DNA from: Cellulomonas marina
GTDB taxonomy: Bacteria > Actinomycetota > Actinomycetes > Actinomycetales > Cellulomonadaceae
Reading direction: 5' to 3'
Assembly (NCBI RefSeq): GCF_900111925.1
Contig: NZ_FOKA01000017.1
Location: 1-64,000 of the forward strand
Length of the DNA stretch: 64,000 nucleotides
The notes under the pieces are model-generated. The model was not told the DNA's origin and did not search any database. It saw only the letters and a list, made by a program, of their open reading frames with translations. The first letter of the stretch is position 1. Each line of letters starts with the position of its first letter. This document shows positions 1-8,111 of this stretch, one piece after another. Both the position numbers and the translations under genes were made by a program.

Positions 1-23
1 GGCTCTTCGGACATCTGGTGGGG
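1..23. repeat. Left terminal inverted repeat of the ISL3 element
   Basis: Bases 1-23 are the inverted partner of 1449-1471 with two mismatches (positions 3 and 16). The repeat starts at the first base of the window and could extend further left. Confidence 0.8.
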
Positions 24-24
24 T

Positions 25-1350
25 TCAGGCGTTGAGGCCGCCGGCGGCGAGGAGCATGCGGAGTCGGTAGTTGTCGCGGTTGCGGTAGCCGCGGGCGATG
101 CGGCGGTGGAGTTCGATGATGCCGTTCACGGCTTCGGTGCCGCCGTTGTTGGCGCGGTCGGTGGTGAAGTAGGCCAGAAACGCTTGTTGCCAGCGGCGCA
201 GGGTCCGTCCCAGGCGGGCGACCTCGGCGATGGGGCAGGTGTGGAACGAGGCCAGGATCTTCTCGGCGCGGCGCCGTCCCTCGGCGGTGTCCTTGGTGCG
301 GTAGGCCGCGCGCAGGTCCTGGGCGCACCGCCAGGCGATGTAGACCTCCTCGTGGGCGTCATCGGCGGTGATCGCGACCTCGAGGCGGTGCAGCTGCTTG
401 TCGGTCAGGTTCTCGGCGCCGGCGCGCAGGAGGGTCTGGATGCCGTACAGGGGGTCGCCCTTGCGGCCGCGGTGCCCGGTCGTGGCCTGCTGGACGCGGC
501 GGCGGACTTCGTCGACGACCTGGGTGCCGAGCTTGACGACGTGAAACGCGTCCAGCACGGCGACCGCGTCGGCGAGCTCGGCGTCCAGGGCGGCCTTGTA
601 GCCGCCGAAGGGGTCTAGCGCGGCGACCTGGACCCCGTCGCGGAAGGTGGCTCCGCGGTCGGTGAGCCAGTCGGCGTAGGCCTTCTTGGACCGGCCCGGG
701 ACCAGGTCCAGCAGGCGGGCACGGACCCGCCACCGTCCGTGTTCGTCCTGATGGCGGGTCAGGTCGACCATCCCGGTGAGCTCCTTGGGCCCACGTCGGC
801 GGGTGTCGCCGTGATGCCAGATGTGCTCGTCGACGCCCAGAGAGGTGACGCCGGTGAACCGTGCCGGGTCCTCGGCCCGGGCCTGCAGCCGCGGCCGGAC
901 CGCGCGCCACAACGTCTTCCACGCCACCGCGAGCCGGCGCGCCAGACCCGACACGCAGGCGTGCTCGCGGCGCAGCTGGGCGATGGCCCAGGTCACCGCC
1001 CGGCACGTCAGCGACCCGCGGGCGGGGACCAGGTCGGGCAGCTGCTCGGTGAACGACCCGACCGGGCAGCCGGGGTCCGGGCACCGCCAGGTCCGCTGCC
1101 GCCACCGCAGCACGACGGGCACCTCGCCCGGCACGTCGTGCAGCACCCGGATCTTGCGGCCCCGGCCGACGGCGACGACGCCGCACCGCGGGCACCCCAT
1201 CAGACCGGGCGGGGAAGAGACCGTCACCGTCAGCAACGTCGGTGATCGTTCGACGGCCTCGACCTGAACGACGTCCAGGCCCAGCAGCACGTCACATCGC
1301 GAACAGGGGTCGGTAGAAGGCGCGCTCGAGCACGCCGTAGCGTTGGACAC
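25..1350 (-). CDS. ISL3-family DDE transposase
   Basis: This 441-aa transposase cuts and rejoins the element's ends. An N-terminal zinc ribbon is visible (C53-x2-C56 and C90-x4-C95), followed by a helical DNA-binding region near residues 110-160. The catalytic triad candidates are D174 in LGVDE, D246 in ALDPFGGY and E406 in GGTEAVNG, in the order and context usual for DDE_Tnp_ISL3. Length is normal for the family and no internal stop or frameshift is seen, so the copy is probably functional. The start is GTG at 1350. It is the only gene of the element. Confidence 0.93.
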   Translation of the reverse strand: MSNATACSSAPSTDPCSRCDVLLGLDVVQVEAVERSPTLLTVTVSSPPGLMGCPRCGVVAVGRGRKIRVLHDVPGEVPVVLRWRQRTWRCPDPGCPVGSFTEQLPDLVPARGSLTCRAVTWAIAQLRREHACVSGLARRLAVAWKTLWRAVRPRLQARAEDPARFTGVTSLGVDEHIWHHGDTRRRGPKELTGMVDLTRHQDEHGRWRVRARLLDLVPGRSKKAYADWLTDRGATFRDGVQVAALDPFGGYKAALDAELADAVAVLDAFHVVKLGTQVVDEVRRRVQQATTGHRGRKGDPLYGIQTLLRAGAENLTDKQLHRLEVAITADDAHEEVYIAWRCAQDLRAAYRTKDTAEGRRRAEKILASFHTCPIAEVARLGRTLRRWQQAFLAYFTTDRANNGGTEAVNGIIELHRRIARGYRNRDNYRLRMLLAAGGLNA

Positions 1351-1448
1351 GGTCGAGGTCTCCGCAGGGACGGTTTGCTTGGTCGCTGCTGATCCTCGGG
1401 GACCTCGACCCCCTCACCCCTGCACCTGACTCACCGGCGAGCCGTCAC

Positions 1449-1471
1449 CCCCACCGGATGTCCGAAGAACC
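1449..1471. repeat. Right terminal inverted repeat of the ISL3 element
   Basis: Bases 1449-1471 are the reverse complement of 1-23 at 21 of 23 positions. They fix the right boundary of the element. The 114 bp from 1472 to 1585 hold nothing else that I recognise. Confidence 0.82.
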
Positions 1472-1585
1472 CGTTTCCTGGCGCAGACGGTGTGCGCCGT
1501 GGAGACGCGGCGGGGGGTCGCGGCGGCGGGCGAGCGCGGCTGGTCCGGCGCGGCCGTCCCCGCACGCACGTCCTGACGGGCGTCG

Positions 1586-2473
1586 TCAGACCGCCCCCGT
1601 CGCGCCGCCCGAGGAGGTCGGGCCCACGCCGGAACCTGCAGCGGGACCTGCACCGGCACGTCCGCGGGCCCGGGCGCTGCGGCGCAGGGCGGCGTCGTGG
1701 GCCAGCACCTCGAGCACGCGGTAGGGGCTGACGACCCGCAGCAGGGGCGGCCGCGTGCTGGTCCGCGGATCTGGCACGAGCACGTGCCGGATCACGGCCG
1801 GCAGGGACGGCGCCGGCAGGTCGCGCAGCTCGGCGACCGCGGCGACCTCGCGACCGATCTTGCGCCACAGGACGTCGGGGCGGGCGTGCCGTCGGTGCGG
1901 CATCGGCACCTCGACGTCGGGGGCGAAGGCGACCGACCAGCCGCGCGCCAGCACGCGCCACGACCACTCGAGGTCCTCCGAGGCGGCCAGGTCCTCCCGG
2001 AAGGGCTCGGCCTCCCACACCTCCCGCCGCCACGACGAGGCGTGGTTGCTCAGGCCCCAGAAGGGGTCGCGCCGGGCGTCGTCGGGGGTCTGCAGGTAGC
2101 GCCCCACGATCGGCCGGCCGGTCGGGTCCAGCCGCCGCCCGCTCGCGGCACCGACGCCGTCCTCCGCGAGGAGGGCCAGGCTCCGCTCGACCCAGTGCGG
2201 CCCGGCGACGCAGTGCGCGGACAGCGCGAGGTGGACGGCGGCGTCCGCGTGCGCGGCGCCGAGGTTCAGCGCGCCGCCGTAGGTGAAGGCCTCGGGTGGG
2301 ACCGTCAGCACGGTGTCCGCCATCCGCCGCGCGACCTCGAGCGACCCGTCGACCGAGCCCGAGTCGACGACCACGACCTGCGGCCGCACCGTCTGCGCCC
2401 GGAGGCTCGCCAGGGCCCGCTCGAGCGCCGGCGCCTCGTCGCGGCAGCGCACGACGACCGTCGCTGCGGGCAT
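1586..2473 (-). CDS. Family 2 glycosyltransferase (surface polysaccharide)
   Basis: A 295-aa GT-A fold enzyme that probably adds a sugar to a polysaccharide repeat unit at the cytoplasmic membrane. The N-terminus holds the nucleotide-binding strand and VVVDSGSVDGS; SEDLEWSWR near the middle matches the acidic catalytic region of GT2 enzymes. It is clearly paralogous to the GT2 at 3066-4013: both share DFTYGGALN or FTYGGALN, HLALSAHC, a SNHxSSWR segment and FREDL. The ATG at 2473 overlaps the stop of the upstream acetyltransferase by one base (TGATG), implying translational coupling in a flippase-GT2-acetyltransferase-GT2 operon. The substrate cannot be read from sequence. It is the last gene before the insertion sequence. 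Confidence 0.87.
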   Translation of the reverse strand: MPAATVVVRCRDEAPALERALASLRAQTVRPQVVVVDSGSVDGSLEVARRMADTVLTVPPEAFTYGGALNLGAAHADAAVHLALSAHCVAGPHWVERSLALLAEDGVGAASGRRLDPTGRPIVGRYLQTPDDARRDPFWGLSNHASSWRREVWEAEPFREDLAASEDLEWSWRVLARGWSVAFAPDVEVPMPHRRHARPDVLWRKIGREVAAVAELRDLPAPSLPAVIRHVLVPDPRTSTRPPLLRVVSPYRVLEVLAHDAALRRSARARGRAGAGPAAGSGVGPTSSGGATGAV

Positions 2474-3066
2474 CACGCCTGCGCCGGAGGATCGGTCGGC
2501 AGGTCGCGGACGCGCCGGGCGGGCACGCCGGCGTAGAGGCCGTGCGGCGCGCAGTCGCGGACGACGACGGCGCCCGTGGCGACGACGCACCCCTCGCCGA
2601 TGGTCACGCCGGGCAGGACGGTCACGCGCGCGCCGAGCCAGCACCCGTCGCCGACGTGCACGGGGCGGCCCAGGGGTGTGCCCGCACGCTGCGCCGGGTC
2701 GTCGAGGGCGTGCGTGCTCGTGAGGAGCATGACCTCGTCGCCCAGCGCCACGCGGGCGCCGATCGTGATCTTGTCCCGCGCGTCGAGCGTGCAGCCGACC
2801 CCGATGTAGGAGCGCTCGCCGATGACGACGCGGGGCGAGCCGATGTGGCACGGCTGGACCAGGACGCCCGGCCCGAGGCGCACCCCGCACAGCCGCAGCC
2901 AGGCGGCACGGTGGCCGGGGCTCCAGGAGGTCCACATCGACAGGACGTTGACCGCGAGGCTCCACCGTGCCGGGGGTGGGCCCGGCACCGCCGGGTCGGC
3001 GCCGAACGGGTCGGGCGGCGGCTCCAGCCCGCGGGCGCGGCGACGCAGCGCGGCGAGGCCCCGCAC
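2473..3066 (-). CDS. WcaF-like hexapeptide-repeat acetyltransferase
   Basis: A 197-aa member of the left-handed beta-helix acyltransferases, which move acetyl from acetyl-CoA to a sugar hydroxyl. Residues from about 60 to the end show the hexapeptide pattern (VVIGERSYIGVGC, ITIGARVALGDEV, VHVGDGCWLGARVTVLPGVTIGEGC), and the catalytic His lies in LTSTHAL. The preceding NVLSMWTSWSPGHRAAWLRLCGVRLG is typical of the colanic-acid WcaF and WbbJ branch. The start is GTG at 3066, one base overlapping the TAG of the upstream GT2. A longer reading of the frame exists but would run through that GT2. The likely role is O-acetylation of the repeat unit built by its neighbours. Confidence 0.88.
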   Translation of the reverse strand: MRGLAALRRRARGLEPPPDPFGADPAVPGPPPARWSLAVNVLSMWTSWSPGHRAAWLRLCGVRLGPGVLVQPCHIGSPRVVIGERSYIGVGCTLDARDKITIGARVALGDEVMLLTSTHALDDPAQRAGTPLGRPVHVGDGCWLGARVTVLPGVTIGEGCVVATGAVVVRDCAPHGLYAGVPARRVRDLPTDPPAQA

Positions 3067-4013
3067 TACGCCGTCCCCGTCGCGGTGCCCGTCGTCGGGT
3101 CGGTACCCGGGTCGGTACCCGGGTCGGCACTCGGGTCCGTCGTCGGGCCGGTCGTGGAGCCCGTCGTCGGCGGGAGCGTCTCGTCGAGCGTGGGGTGCGC
3201 CGTCCCCCACGGGACCTGGGCGCCCACGTGGTCGCCGAGCAGCCGTGCGAGGCGCCACGGCGTCACGCGGCGCACGGGGTCCGGCCAGCGGGAGAACTCG
3301 TCGGGCAGCGGCGCGCGTGCCACGGTCCGCAGGAGGTCCCGGGGCCCCGGGCGCGGGATCGCGCCGAGCGCCGCGAACGCCGCCGACTCCTTGCGGTGCC
3401 GGGCGAAGGTGACGGGCAGCGTCTCCGTCGCCCGGTGCATCGCGGGGACGTAGAGGTGGGGGTCGAACAGGACGGTCCAGCCCGCCGCCAGGACCCGCCA
3501 GGACCACTCCTTGTCCTCGCACGCGACGAGGTCCTCCCGGAACGGCAGCTCCCGCCACACCGAGGCCCGCCACGAGGACCCGTGGTTGGAGAAGCCCCAG
3601 TACGGGTCCCGGCGGACGTCGTCGCGGGTCTGCGCGTAGGGACGGCGCAGGGGGACGCCGGAGGGCGTGCGGCCCGCCTGGTTGGTCGCGGCGACGCGCG
3701 GGTCGGCGTAGTGGGCCATGGAGCGCTCGACCCAGTCGTCGTAGGCCGGCGCGCAGTGCGCGGACAGCGCGAGGTGCACGTCCCCCGAGGCCGCCGCCGC
3801 CCCGACGTTGAGGGCCCCGCCGTAGGTGAAGTCCGCCGGCGCCACGTGCAGGACGAGGTCGGCCCACCGCTCGGCGATCTCGACGGTGCCGTCCGTCGAC
3901 CCCGAGTCGACGACCACCACCTCCACCGGCACGGTCTGCGAGCGCAGCGCCCGCAGGGCCGTCTCGATCGTGTGCGCGCGGTCGCGCGCCCGCACGATCA
4001 CCGAAGCCCGCAT
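3066..4013 (-). CDS. Family 2 glycosyltransferase (surface polysaccharide)
   Basis: A 315-aa GT2 enzyme paralogous to the one at 1586-2473. VEVVVVDSGSTDGTVEIAE is the nucleotide-sugar site and ACEDKEWSWRVL the acidic catalytic segment. The last 30 residues are a low-complexity Thr/Gly/Pro/Asp tail encoded by 12-bp repeats at 3097-3138 and are unlikely to be catalytic. I use the ATG at 4013. A GTG at 4138, overlapping the flippase stop as GTGA, would add a Trp/Arg/Gln-rich N-terminus encoded by another repeat block and is the main alternative. It is coupled to the acetyltransferase by a one-base TAGTG overlap. Confidence 0.86.
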   Translation of the reverse strand: MRASVIVRARDRAHTIETALRALRSQTVPVEVVVVDSGSTDGTVEIAERWADLVLHVAPADFTYGGALNVGAAAASGDVHLALSAHCAPAYDDWVERSMAHYADPRVAATNQAGRTPSGVPLRRPYAQTRDDVRRDPYWGFSNHGSSWRASVWRELPFREDLVACEDKEWSWRVLAAGWTVLFDPHLYVPAMHRATETLPVTFARHRKESAAFAALGAIPRPGPRDLLRTVARAPLPDEFSRWPDPVRRVTPWRLARLLGDHVGAQVPWGTAHPTLDETLPPTTGSTTGPTTDPSADPGTDPGTDPTTGTATGTA

Positions 4014-4040
4014 CGTCACCCCGTCCTGCCGGCCCTGCTG

Positions 4041-4093
4041 CCGGTACCGCTGCCAGTGCCGCTGCCAGTATCGGTGCCAGTATCGGTGCCGCC
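4041..4093. repeat. 12-bp-unit tandem repeat between two polysaccharide genes
   Basis: About four imperfect copies of a unit resembling TATCGGTGCCAG separate the flippase stop from the GT2 start. The 122-bp gap holds no other recognisable element. If the upstream GTG start of the GT2 is used, the repeat is coding. Confidence 0.75.
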
Positions 4094-4135
4094 GGGGGCG
4101 TGCCGCAGGGGCTCGGCGGGTGGCCCACGGCGGGT

Positions 4136-5650
4136 TCACCCGGACGCACCACCGCCGCGCCGGCGCAGCACCGTGCGGACGTCCCGCACGACCTCGGCGA
4201 GGAGCGCCGGCAGCAGCAGGCGCACGAGTCCGGTGTAGGTCACCACCCCGGCCAGCACCGCGGCGGCGACGACCGCGGCCCGCGGGCCGGGGAGCTGCAG
4301 GACCGCCGTGGCTCCGCCGAAGGCGGCCCCGCTCGCGCCGAGCGCCAGGGCACCCGGCACCCAGGCCGAGGCCCCGACGGCGACGACCCGTCGCAGCACG
4401 AGCGCGTGCAGGGCCAGGAGCAGCACGGACTCGCCGATCAGGGCCGCGCTCAGCACGACGAGACCGTGCGGTCCGGCGAGGACCACGACCACCACGTGCA
4501 CGACGAGCGCGACCGCCGTGAGGGCGAGGTCCAGGCCCGTGCGCCCCCGGGTGAGGTACACCGCCCGGGCGAAGTACGACAGCGCCCCGACGCCGTAGGC
4601 GGCGCACAGCAGCTGCGCCGGCACGACCGAGGGGCCCCACTGCGGACCGAACAGGAGGGGCAGGAGCACGGGGCTGAGGGCGCCGACGGCCGCCACCGCG
4701 GGACCGAGCGCGAGGGTGGCGTAGGCCGTGGCGGTGGAGAACGTCCGCGCCAGCCGGCGGTCGTCGTCGCCCGAGCGGGCGAAGACCGGCAGCCCGACCT
4801 GGTCGAGGACGGAGATCGTCGCCTGCGCCACGACCGCCAGGATGCGAGTGGCCACCGCCCAGTAGCCCAGCACGGTGGTCCCGGCGACCGCGCCGAGCAG
4901 GAACTGGTCCACCCGGTCGCGCAGCTGCTGGACGAGCGAGGTCCCCAGCAGCGGCAGCCCGAAGCGGGCCATCCGCACCGCCGCCGGCCGGGAGAACCGC
5001 AGGCGCGGCCGCCAGGGGTGCAGCGCCAGCACCAGGCCCGTGGCGACGACCGTCTGCGCGAGGGTCTGCGCGACGATGCTCCACACGCCGGCCCCGGCGA
5101 GCGCCGCGGACACCCCGACGACGGCCCCGACGAGACCGGCCACGACCTCCCGCAGCGCGAGCGGCCGCATCGCCAGGTCCCGCAGCAGCAGGGCGGTCGG
5201 GACCGCGGCGGGTGCCGTGAGCAGCGCCACCGGGGCCACCGCGCGCAGCACCGGTGCCAGGCCGGGCTCCCCGAGGGCGGCCGCGAGCGGCTCCGCCAGC
5301 ACCAGGACGAGGGCGGTGGCCGCGACGGCCTGCGCCAGCACCAGCCAGAACGCGGTGGCGACGTCGTCCTCGTCGACCTCCCGGCTGCGGACCAGGTACG
5401 TGCCGAAGCCGAGGTCGAGGACCGCGGCGACGAACCCGGCGACCCCGAGCGCCAGGGCCGCCGTGCCGATCTCGGCGGGCAGCAGCAGCCGCCCCAGCAC
5501 CGCGAAGGTCGCCAGCCCGGACAGGCGCAGCACCCACGTCGACAGCGCGACCCAGCCCGTGCCGCGCAGGGCCCGCTCGCGGAAGTCGCCCGGCACGCCC
5601 CGACGGTACCCGCCGCCCTGCGCACCCTCGGGGGGTGCCGGCGCCGTCAT
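4136..5650 (-). CDS. Wzx-like oligosaccharide flippase
   Basis: A 504-aa polytopic inner-membrane protein of the polysaccharide-transport/MATE-like group, expected to flip lipid-linked sugar repeat units across the membrane. About 12-14 hydrophobic segments cover residues 30-490. The N-terminal RALRGTGWVALSTWVLRLSG and the later FGLPLLGTSLVQQLRDRVDQFLLG, a conserved transmembrane-7 type segment, are characteristic. The length is normal. It is the first gene of the leftward cluster that continues into the two GT2 genes and the acetyltransferase, which supports a polysaccharide assembly role. The start is ATG at 5650. Confidence 0.9.
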   Translation of the reverse strand: MTAPAPPEGAQGGGYRRGVPGDFRERALRGTGWVALSTWVLRLSGLATFAVLGRLLLPAEIGTAALALGVAGFVAAVLDLGFGTYLVRSREVDEDDVATAFWLVLAQAVAATALVLVLAEPLAAALGEPGLAPVLRAVAPVALLTAPAAVPTALLLRDLAMRPLALREVVAGLVGAVVGVSAALAGAGVWSIVAQTLAQTVVATGLVLALHPWRPRLRFSRPAAVRMARFGLPLLGTSLVQQLRDRVDQFLLGAVAGTTVLGYWAVATRILAVVAQATISVLDQVGLPVFARSGDDDRRLARTFSTATAYATLALGPAVAAVGALSPVLLPLLFGPQWGPSVVPAQLLCAAYGVGALSYFARAVYLTRGRTGLDLALTAVALVVHVVVVVLAGPHGLVVLSAALIGESVLLLALHALVLRRVVAVGASAWVPGALALGASGAAFGGATAVLQLPGPRAAVVAAAVLAGVVTYTGLVRLLLPALLAEVVRDVRTVLRRRGGGASG

Positions 5651-5684
5651 CCCTGCGGGCGGGGCCGGACGGGTGACGCGCCCC

Positions 5685-5690
5685 TAGGGT
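5685..5690 (+). promoter_or_regulatory. -10 element of a leaderless transcript
   Basis: TAGGGT lies six bases before the GTG at 5697, so transcription would start at or next to the start codon. No Shine-Dalgarno is present. The same geometry recurs at nine other genes in this window. Confidence 0.6.
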
Positions 5691-5696
5691 GACGGG

Positions 5697-6236
5697 GTGG
5701 AAGTGCTGCCCACGTCGCCGCTCCCCCCGCCGGGCACCCCGCTGCCCTCGACGGCCGCGCGCGTCGTGCTCATGTGCGGCCCCTCGGGCGCCGGCAAGAC
5801 GACCGTGGCGCGGGGGCTGGAGGCGCGGGGCTTCGTGCGTCTGTCCGTCGACGACGAGACGTGGCGGCGGGGCCACCGCGCGCACCCCGTCACCGTCGAG
5901 GTGGCGGAGGAGGTCGACGCCGTGCTGCGCGGACGGCTGCTGGAGGTCCTCGCGGCGGGCGGGCGCGTGGTGCTCGACTTCTCCTTCGCGACCCGTGCGA
6001 GCCGGGACGACTACCGGGCACTGGTCCACGGCGTCGGCGTGGAGGCGGAGACGTGGTACGTCGACACGCCGCGGGCGGAGGCGCTGCGCCGGGTGGCGGC
6101 ACGTCGGGGCCGCGCACCCGACGACGTCGTGCTCGCGCCCGAGGTCGCCGCCGCGCACGTGGACGGGTTCGAGGTGCCGACGCCGGAGGAGGGGCCGTTG
6201 CGGGTCCTGCGCGACGGGCGGGAGGTGCGCCCGTGA
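5697..6236 (+). CDS. P-loop kinase-like ATPase (AAA_33 / zeta-toxin-like fold)
   Basis: A 179-aa cytosolic protein with a clear Walker A, CGPSGAGKTTVARGLE, near residue 25 and a lid-like RRVAARRGR region near residue 130. VLDFSFATRASRDDYR resembles the substrate-binding Asp segment of small-molecule and polynucleotide kinases in the AAA_33 group. It probably phosphorylates a small molecule, but the substrate is unknown; no antitoxin gene is adjacent, so a zeta-toxin role is not supported. The GTG at 5697 follows a -10-like hexamer directly. Its stop overlaps the next gene (GTGA). Confidence 0.8.
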   Translation: MEVLPTSPLPPPGTPLPSTAARVVLMCGPSGAGKTTVARGLEARGFVRLSVDDETWRRGHRAHPVTVEVAEEVDAVLRGRLLEVLAAGGRVVLDFSFATRASRDDYRALVHGVGVEAETWYVDTPRAEALRRVAARRGRAPDDVVLAPEVAAAHVDGFEVPTPEEGPLRVLRDGREVRP

Positions 6237-6733
6237 GGCGTCCCGAGGGCGGGCCGCAGGGCGGCGACCGCGCCGGAGGGCCCGTCGGCGCGACGACGGC
6301 CGGTCCCGGAGCGCTCCTCGCCGCGTGCGCCCTGCACCTGGGGTTCCAGGCCGTCGTCACCCGCGTCGTCTACCCGGCGCTGGCGGAGGTGCCGGCCGAC
6401 CGGTTCGCCGCCGCGCACGCGGCCCACTCCCGGCGGATCGCGGTCGTCGTCGCGCCCGTCTACGGCGTGCTCGCCGCCGCGTGCCTGCGGGCGCTGCCCG
6501 CGGTGGCCCGGCAACCGCTCCTGCTCGTGCCCCTGACGGCCTCGGCCGCGGCGGCGGCGACGACGGCCGCCGTAGCCGCCCCCACCCACCGCCGGCTGGG
6601 CCGGGAGGGACCGGCCCCCACGCTGCTGCGGCGGCTGCGGCGCGCCGACCGGGTCCGCCTCGTGTGCGCCCTCGTCGCGGCCTGCGGCGCCACGGCGGCC
6701 GCCGTCAGCGCACCGGCGCGAGCCCGGGCGTAG
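6233..6733 (+). CDS. Four-helix membrane protein of unknown function
   Basis: A 166-aa protein with four hydrophobic segments, at about residues 25-45, 68-90, 95-115 and 145-162. VTRVVYPAL followed by FAAAHAAHSRRIAVVVAPVYG resembles the conserved first half of small DUF1772-like membrane proteins. No catalytic residues can be named. The GTG start overlaps the upstream kinase stop by four bases, so the two are co-translated. Its 3' end overlaps the 3' end of the convergent glycosyltransferase gene by 29 bp. Confidence 0.7.
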   Translation: MRRPEGGPQGGDRAGGPVGATTAGPGALLAACALHLGFQAVVTRVVYPALAEVPADRFAAAHAAHSRRIAVVVAPVYGVLAAACLRALPAVARQPLLLVPLTASAAAAATTAAVAAPTHRRLGREGPAPTLLRRLRRADRVRLVCALVAACGATAAAVSAPARARA

Positions 6734-8111
6734 CCCCCGGCGCGCTGCCCGCTGCCGCACCGGTGACCGCACCCGTGACCGCACCCGTGACCGCACCTGT
6801 GACCGCACCTGTGACCGCGCGGAAGGCCCGCGCCGGACCCGGATCGGCGGCCACGGCGTCGGCCGTCGCGCGCAGGACGGCGGTCCCGGGCATCCCGGGG
6901 TCGAGCGCGGCGAGCACCGCCGCCCGCAGCTCGTCGGCCGTCGCCCGGTTCGGGTCGAGGACGACGCCCGCGCCGGTGCGCTCGAGGGCCGCGGCCCCGG
7001 CGAACTGGTCCGTCGAGAAGGGCAGCACGACCATCGGGGTGGCGGTGGCGACGGCCTCCGTCACGGAGTTGTTGCCCCCGTGCGTGACGGCCACCGCGGC
7101 CCGGCGCAGCAGCCGCACCTGCGGCAGGTGCTCGCGCACGAGCCAGCCGGCCGGCACGGGACCGAGGGCGTCCACCGGCGTCGTGCCGCACGCGACCGCC
7201 GCCCGGACGCCCGCCGCCCGGAGCCCGGCGGCCACGCGAGCCAGCACGTCGCCGCGGACCGACAGGAAGCTGCCGAGGCTGACGTAGACGAACGGCTCCT
7301 CGTCGCGCAGCCACGCGTCCACCTGCGGGTCGGCGGGCTCGTCGCGCAGGGCGGCGCCGAGGTGCACGTGCGGCGGCAGCAGGGGCGTGCGCGCCGGGTC
7401 GGTCAGCTCCGCCGGGTAGTTGAACAGGACGAGGGGCCCGTGCAGCGCGAAGGCGTCGGTCACCCCGGTCCCGGCTGCCGCCCCCGGCCCCGCCACCTGT
7501 GCCGCCGCCGCGCGCCACTGGGTGGTGAACCGGTCCGCGACACGCCGGCACAGCGCGTCGAGCTCCGAGAGCGCCGCGGCATCGGGACGGAACGCCCGCG
7601 GCCAGGCCGGCGGCCGGCCGTAGACCTCGTCACCCACGGGCAGGGCCGTGGGGTGCCCGAGCACGACGTCGGCGTAGGGCACCTGCCCCGCCTCGAGCCC
7701 GAGCCGCGCGCTGTAGGCGAGGTGGTCGACGAGGACCGCGTCCGGCCGGACCGCGTCGACGACGGCCAGCGTCTCGCGCGCCTTCTCGACGGGTCGCCAC
7801 ATGAGGTCCACCAGCCGCTCGCGCGCCTGGTACGCCAGCGTCGGGACCATCCCGCGCCGGGTGGCGTCGAAGAACCCCTGCAGGGAGTCGGCCTCCGCAC
7901 GGACCTGGGCCTCGGCGCGGATGACTCCCGGGTTGGACCCCCGGCCGAGGGTGAGCGGCACGCGCTCGTACCCGAACCTCTCGACGATGCCGGCCGTGGC
8001 CGGTCCCGACGCGACGACGACGCGCTCACCGGCGTCGCGCCACGCGGCGGCCACCGCGGCCAGCGGCAGCAGGTGAGAGGCGTAGTCGGGGCTGACGACG
8101 AGCAGCGTCAT
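6705..8111 (-). CDS. MGT-family (GT1) UDP-sugar glycosyltransferase
   Basis: A 468-aa GT-B enzyme of the UDP-glucuronosyltransferase-like MGT family, which glycosylates lipids or secondary metabolites. The N-terminal Rossmann half starts with LLVVSPDYASHLLPL. The donor half carries FVYVSLGSF and the diagnostic HGGNNSVTEAVATATPMVVLPFSTDQF near residue 350. After about residue 430 the protein ends in a low-complexity tail with five VTGA repeats encoded by 12-bp units. Its ATG overlaps the stop of the HEAT-GT4 gene (ATGA), so the two glycosyltransferases are translated together and probably act on the same acceptor. Confidence 0.88.
   Translation of the reverse strand: MTLLVVSPDYASHLLPLAAVAAAWRDAGERVVVASGPATAGIVERFGYERVPLTLGRGSNPGVIRAEAQVRAEADSLQGFFDATRRGMVPTLAYQARERLVDLMWRPVEKARETLAVVDAVRPDAVLVDHLAYSARLGLEAGQVPYADVVLGHPTALPVGDEVYGRPPAWPRAFRPDAAALSELDALCRRVADRFTTQWRAAAAQVAGPGAAAGTGVTDAFALHGPLVLFNYPAELTDPARTPLLPPHVHLGAALRDEPADPQVDAWLRDEEPFVYVSLGSFLSVRGDVLARVAAGLRAAGVRAAVACGTTPVDALGPVPAGWLVREHLPQVRLLRRAAVAVTHGGNNSVTEAVATATPMVVLPFSTDQFAGAAALERTGAGVVLDPNRATADELRAAVLAALDPGMPGTAVLRATADAVAADPGPARAFRAVTGAVTGAVTGAVTGAVTGAAAGSAPGATPGLAPVR
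6760..6818. repeat. 12-bp tandem repeat, about five copies, inside the MGT gene
   Basis: Near-perfect copies of GTGACCGCACCC encode the VTGA tail of the leftward glycosyltransferase. The unit is a multiple of three, so copy-number change would keep the frame. Confidence 0.9.

Larger units (their letters stand above)
1..1471 (-). mobile_element. ISL3-family insertion sequence
   Basis: One transposase gene is bracketed by inverted repeats. The first 23 bases match the reverse complement of 1449-1471 at 21 of 23 positions. Family, gene orientation and size (about 1.47 kb) all fit ISL3. The left end lies at the window edge, so the outer boundary and the expected 8-bp target duplication cannot be checked. 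The right flanking octamer is at 1472-1479. The element sits 114 bp from the stop of a polysaccharide glycosyltransferase gene, so it may mark the edge of a rearranged surface-sugar locus. Confidence 0.88.

Noticed and set aside
4014..4138. N-terminal extension of the second GT2 starting at GTG 4138 (overlapping the flippase stop as GTGA)
   Set aside because: It would encode a Trp/Arg/Gln repeat tract absent from GT2 enzymes; the ATG at 4013 directly precedes the conserved first strand. Kept only as an alternative start.
5697..6236. Zeta-toxin of a toxin-antitoxin pair
   Set aside because: Only the P-loop fold is similar; no antitoxin-like gene is adjacent, and the next gene is a membrane protein.
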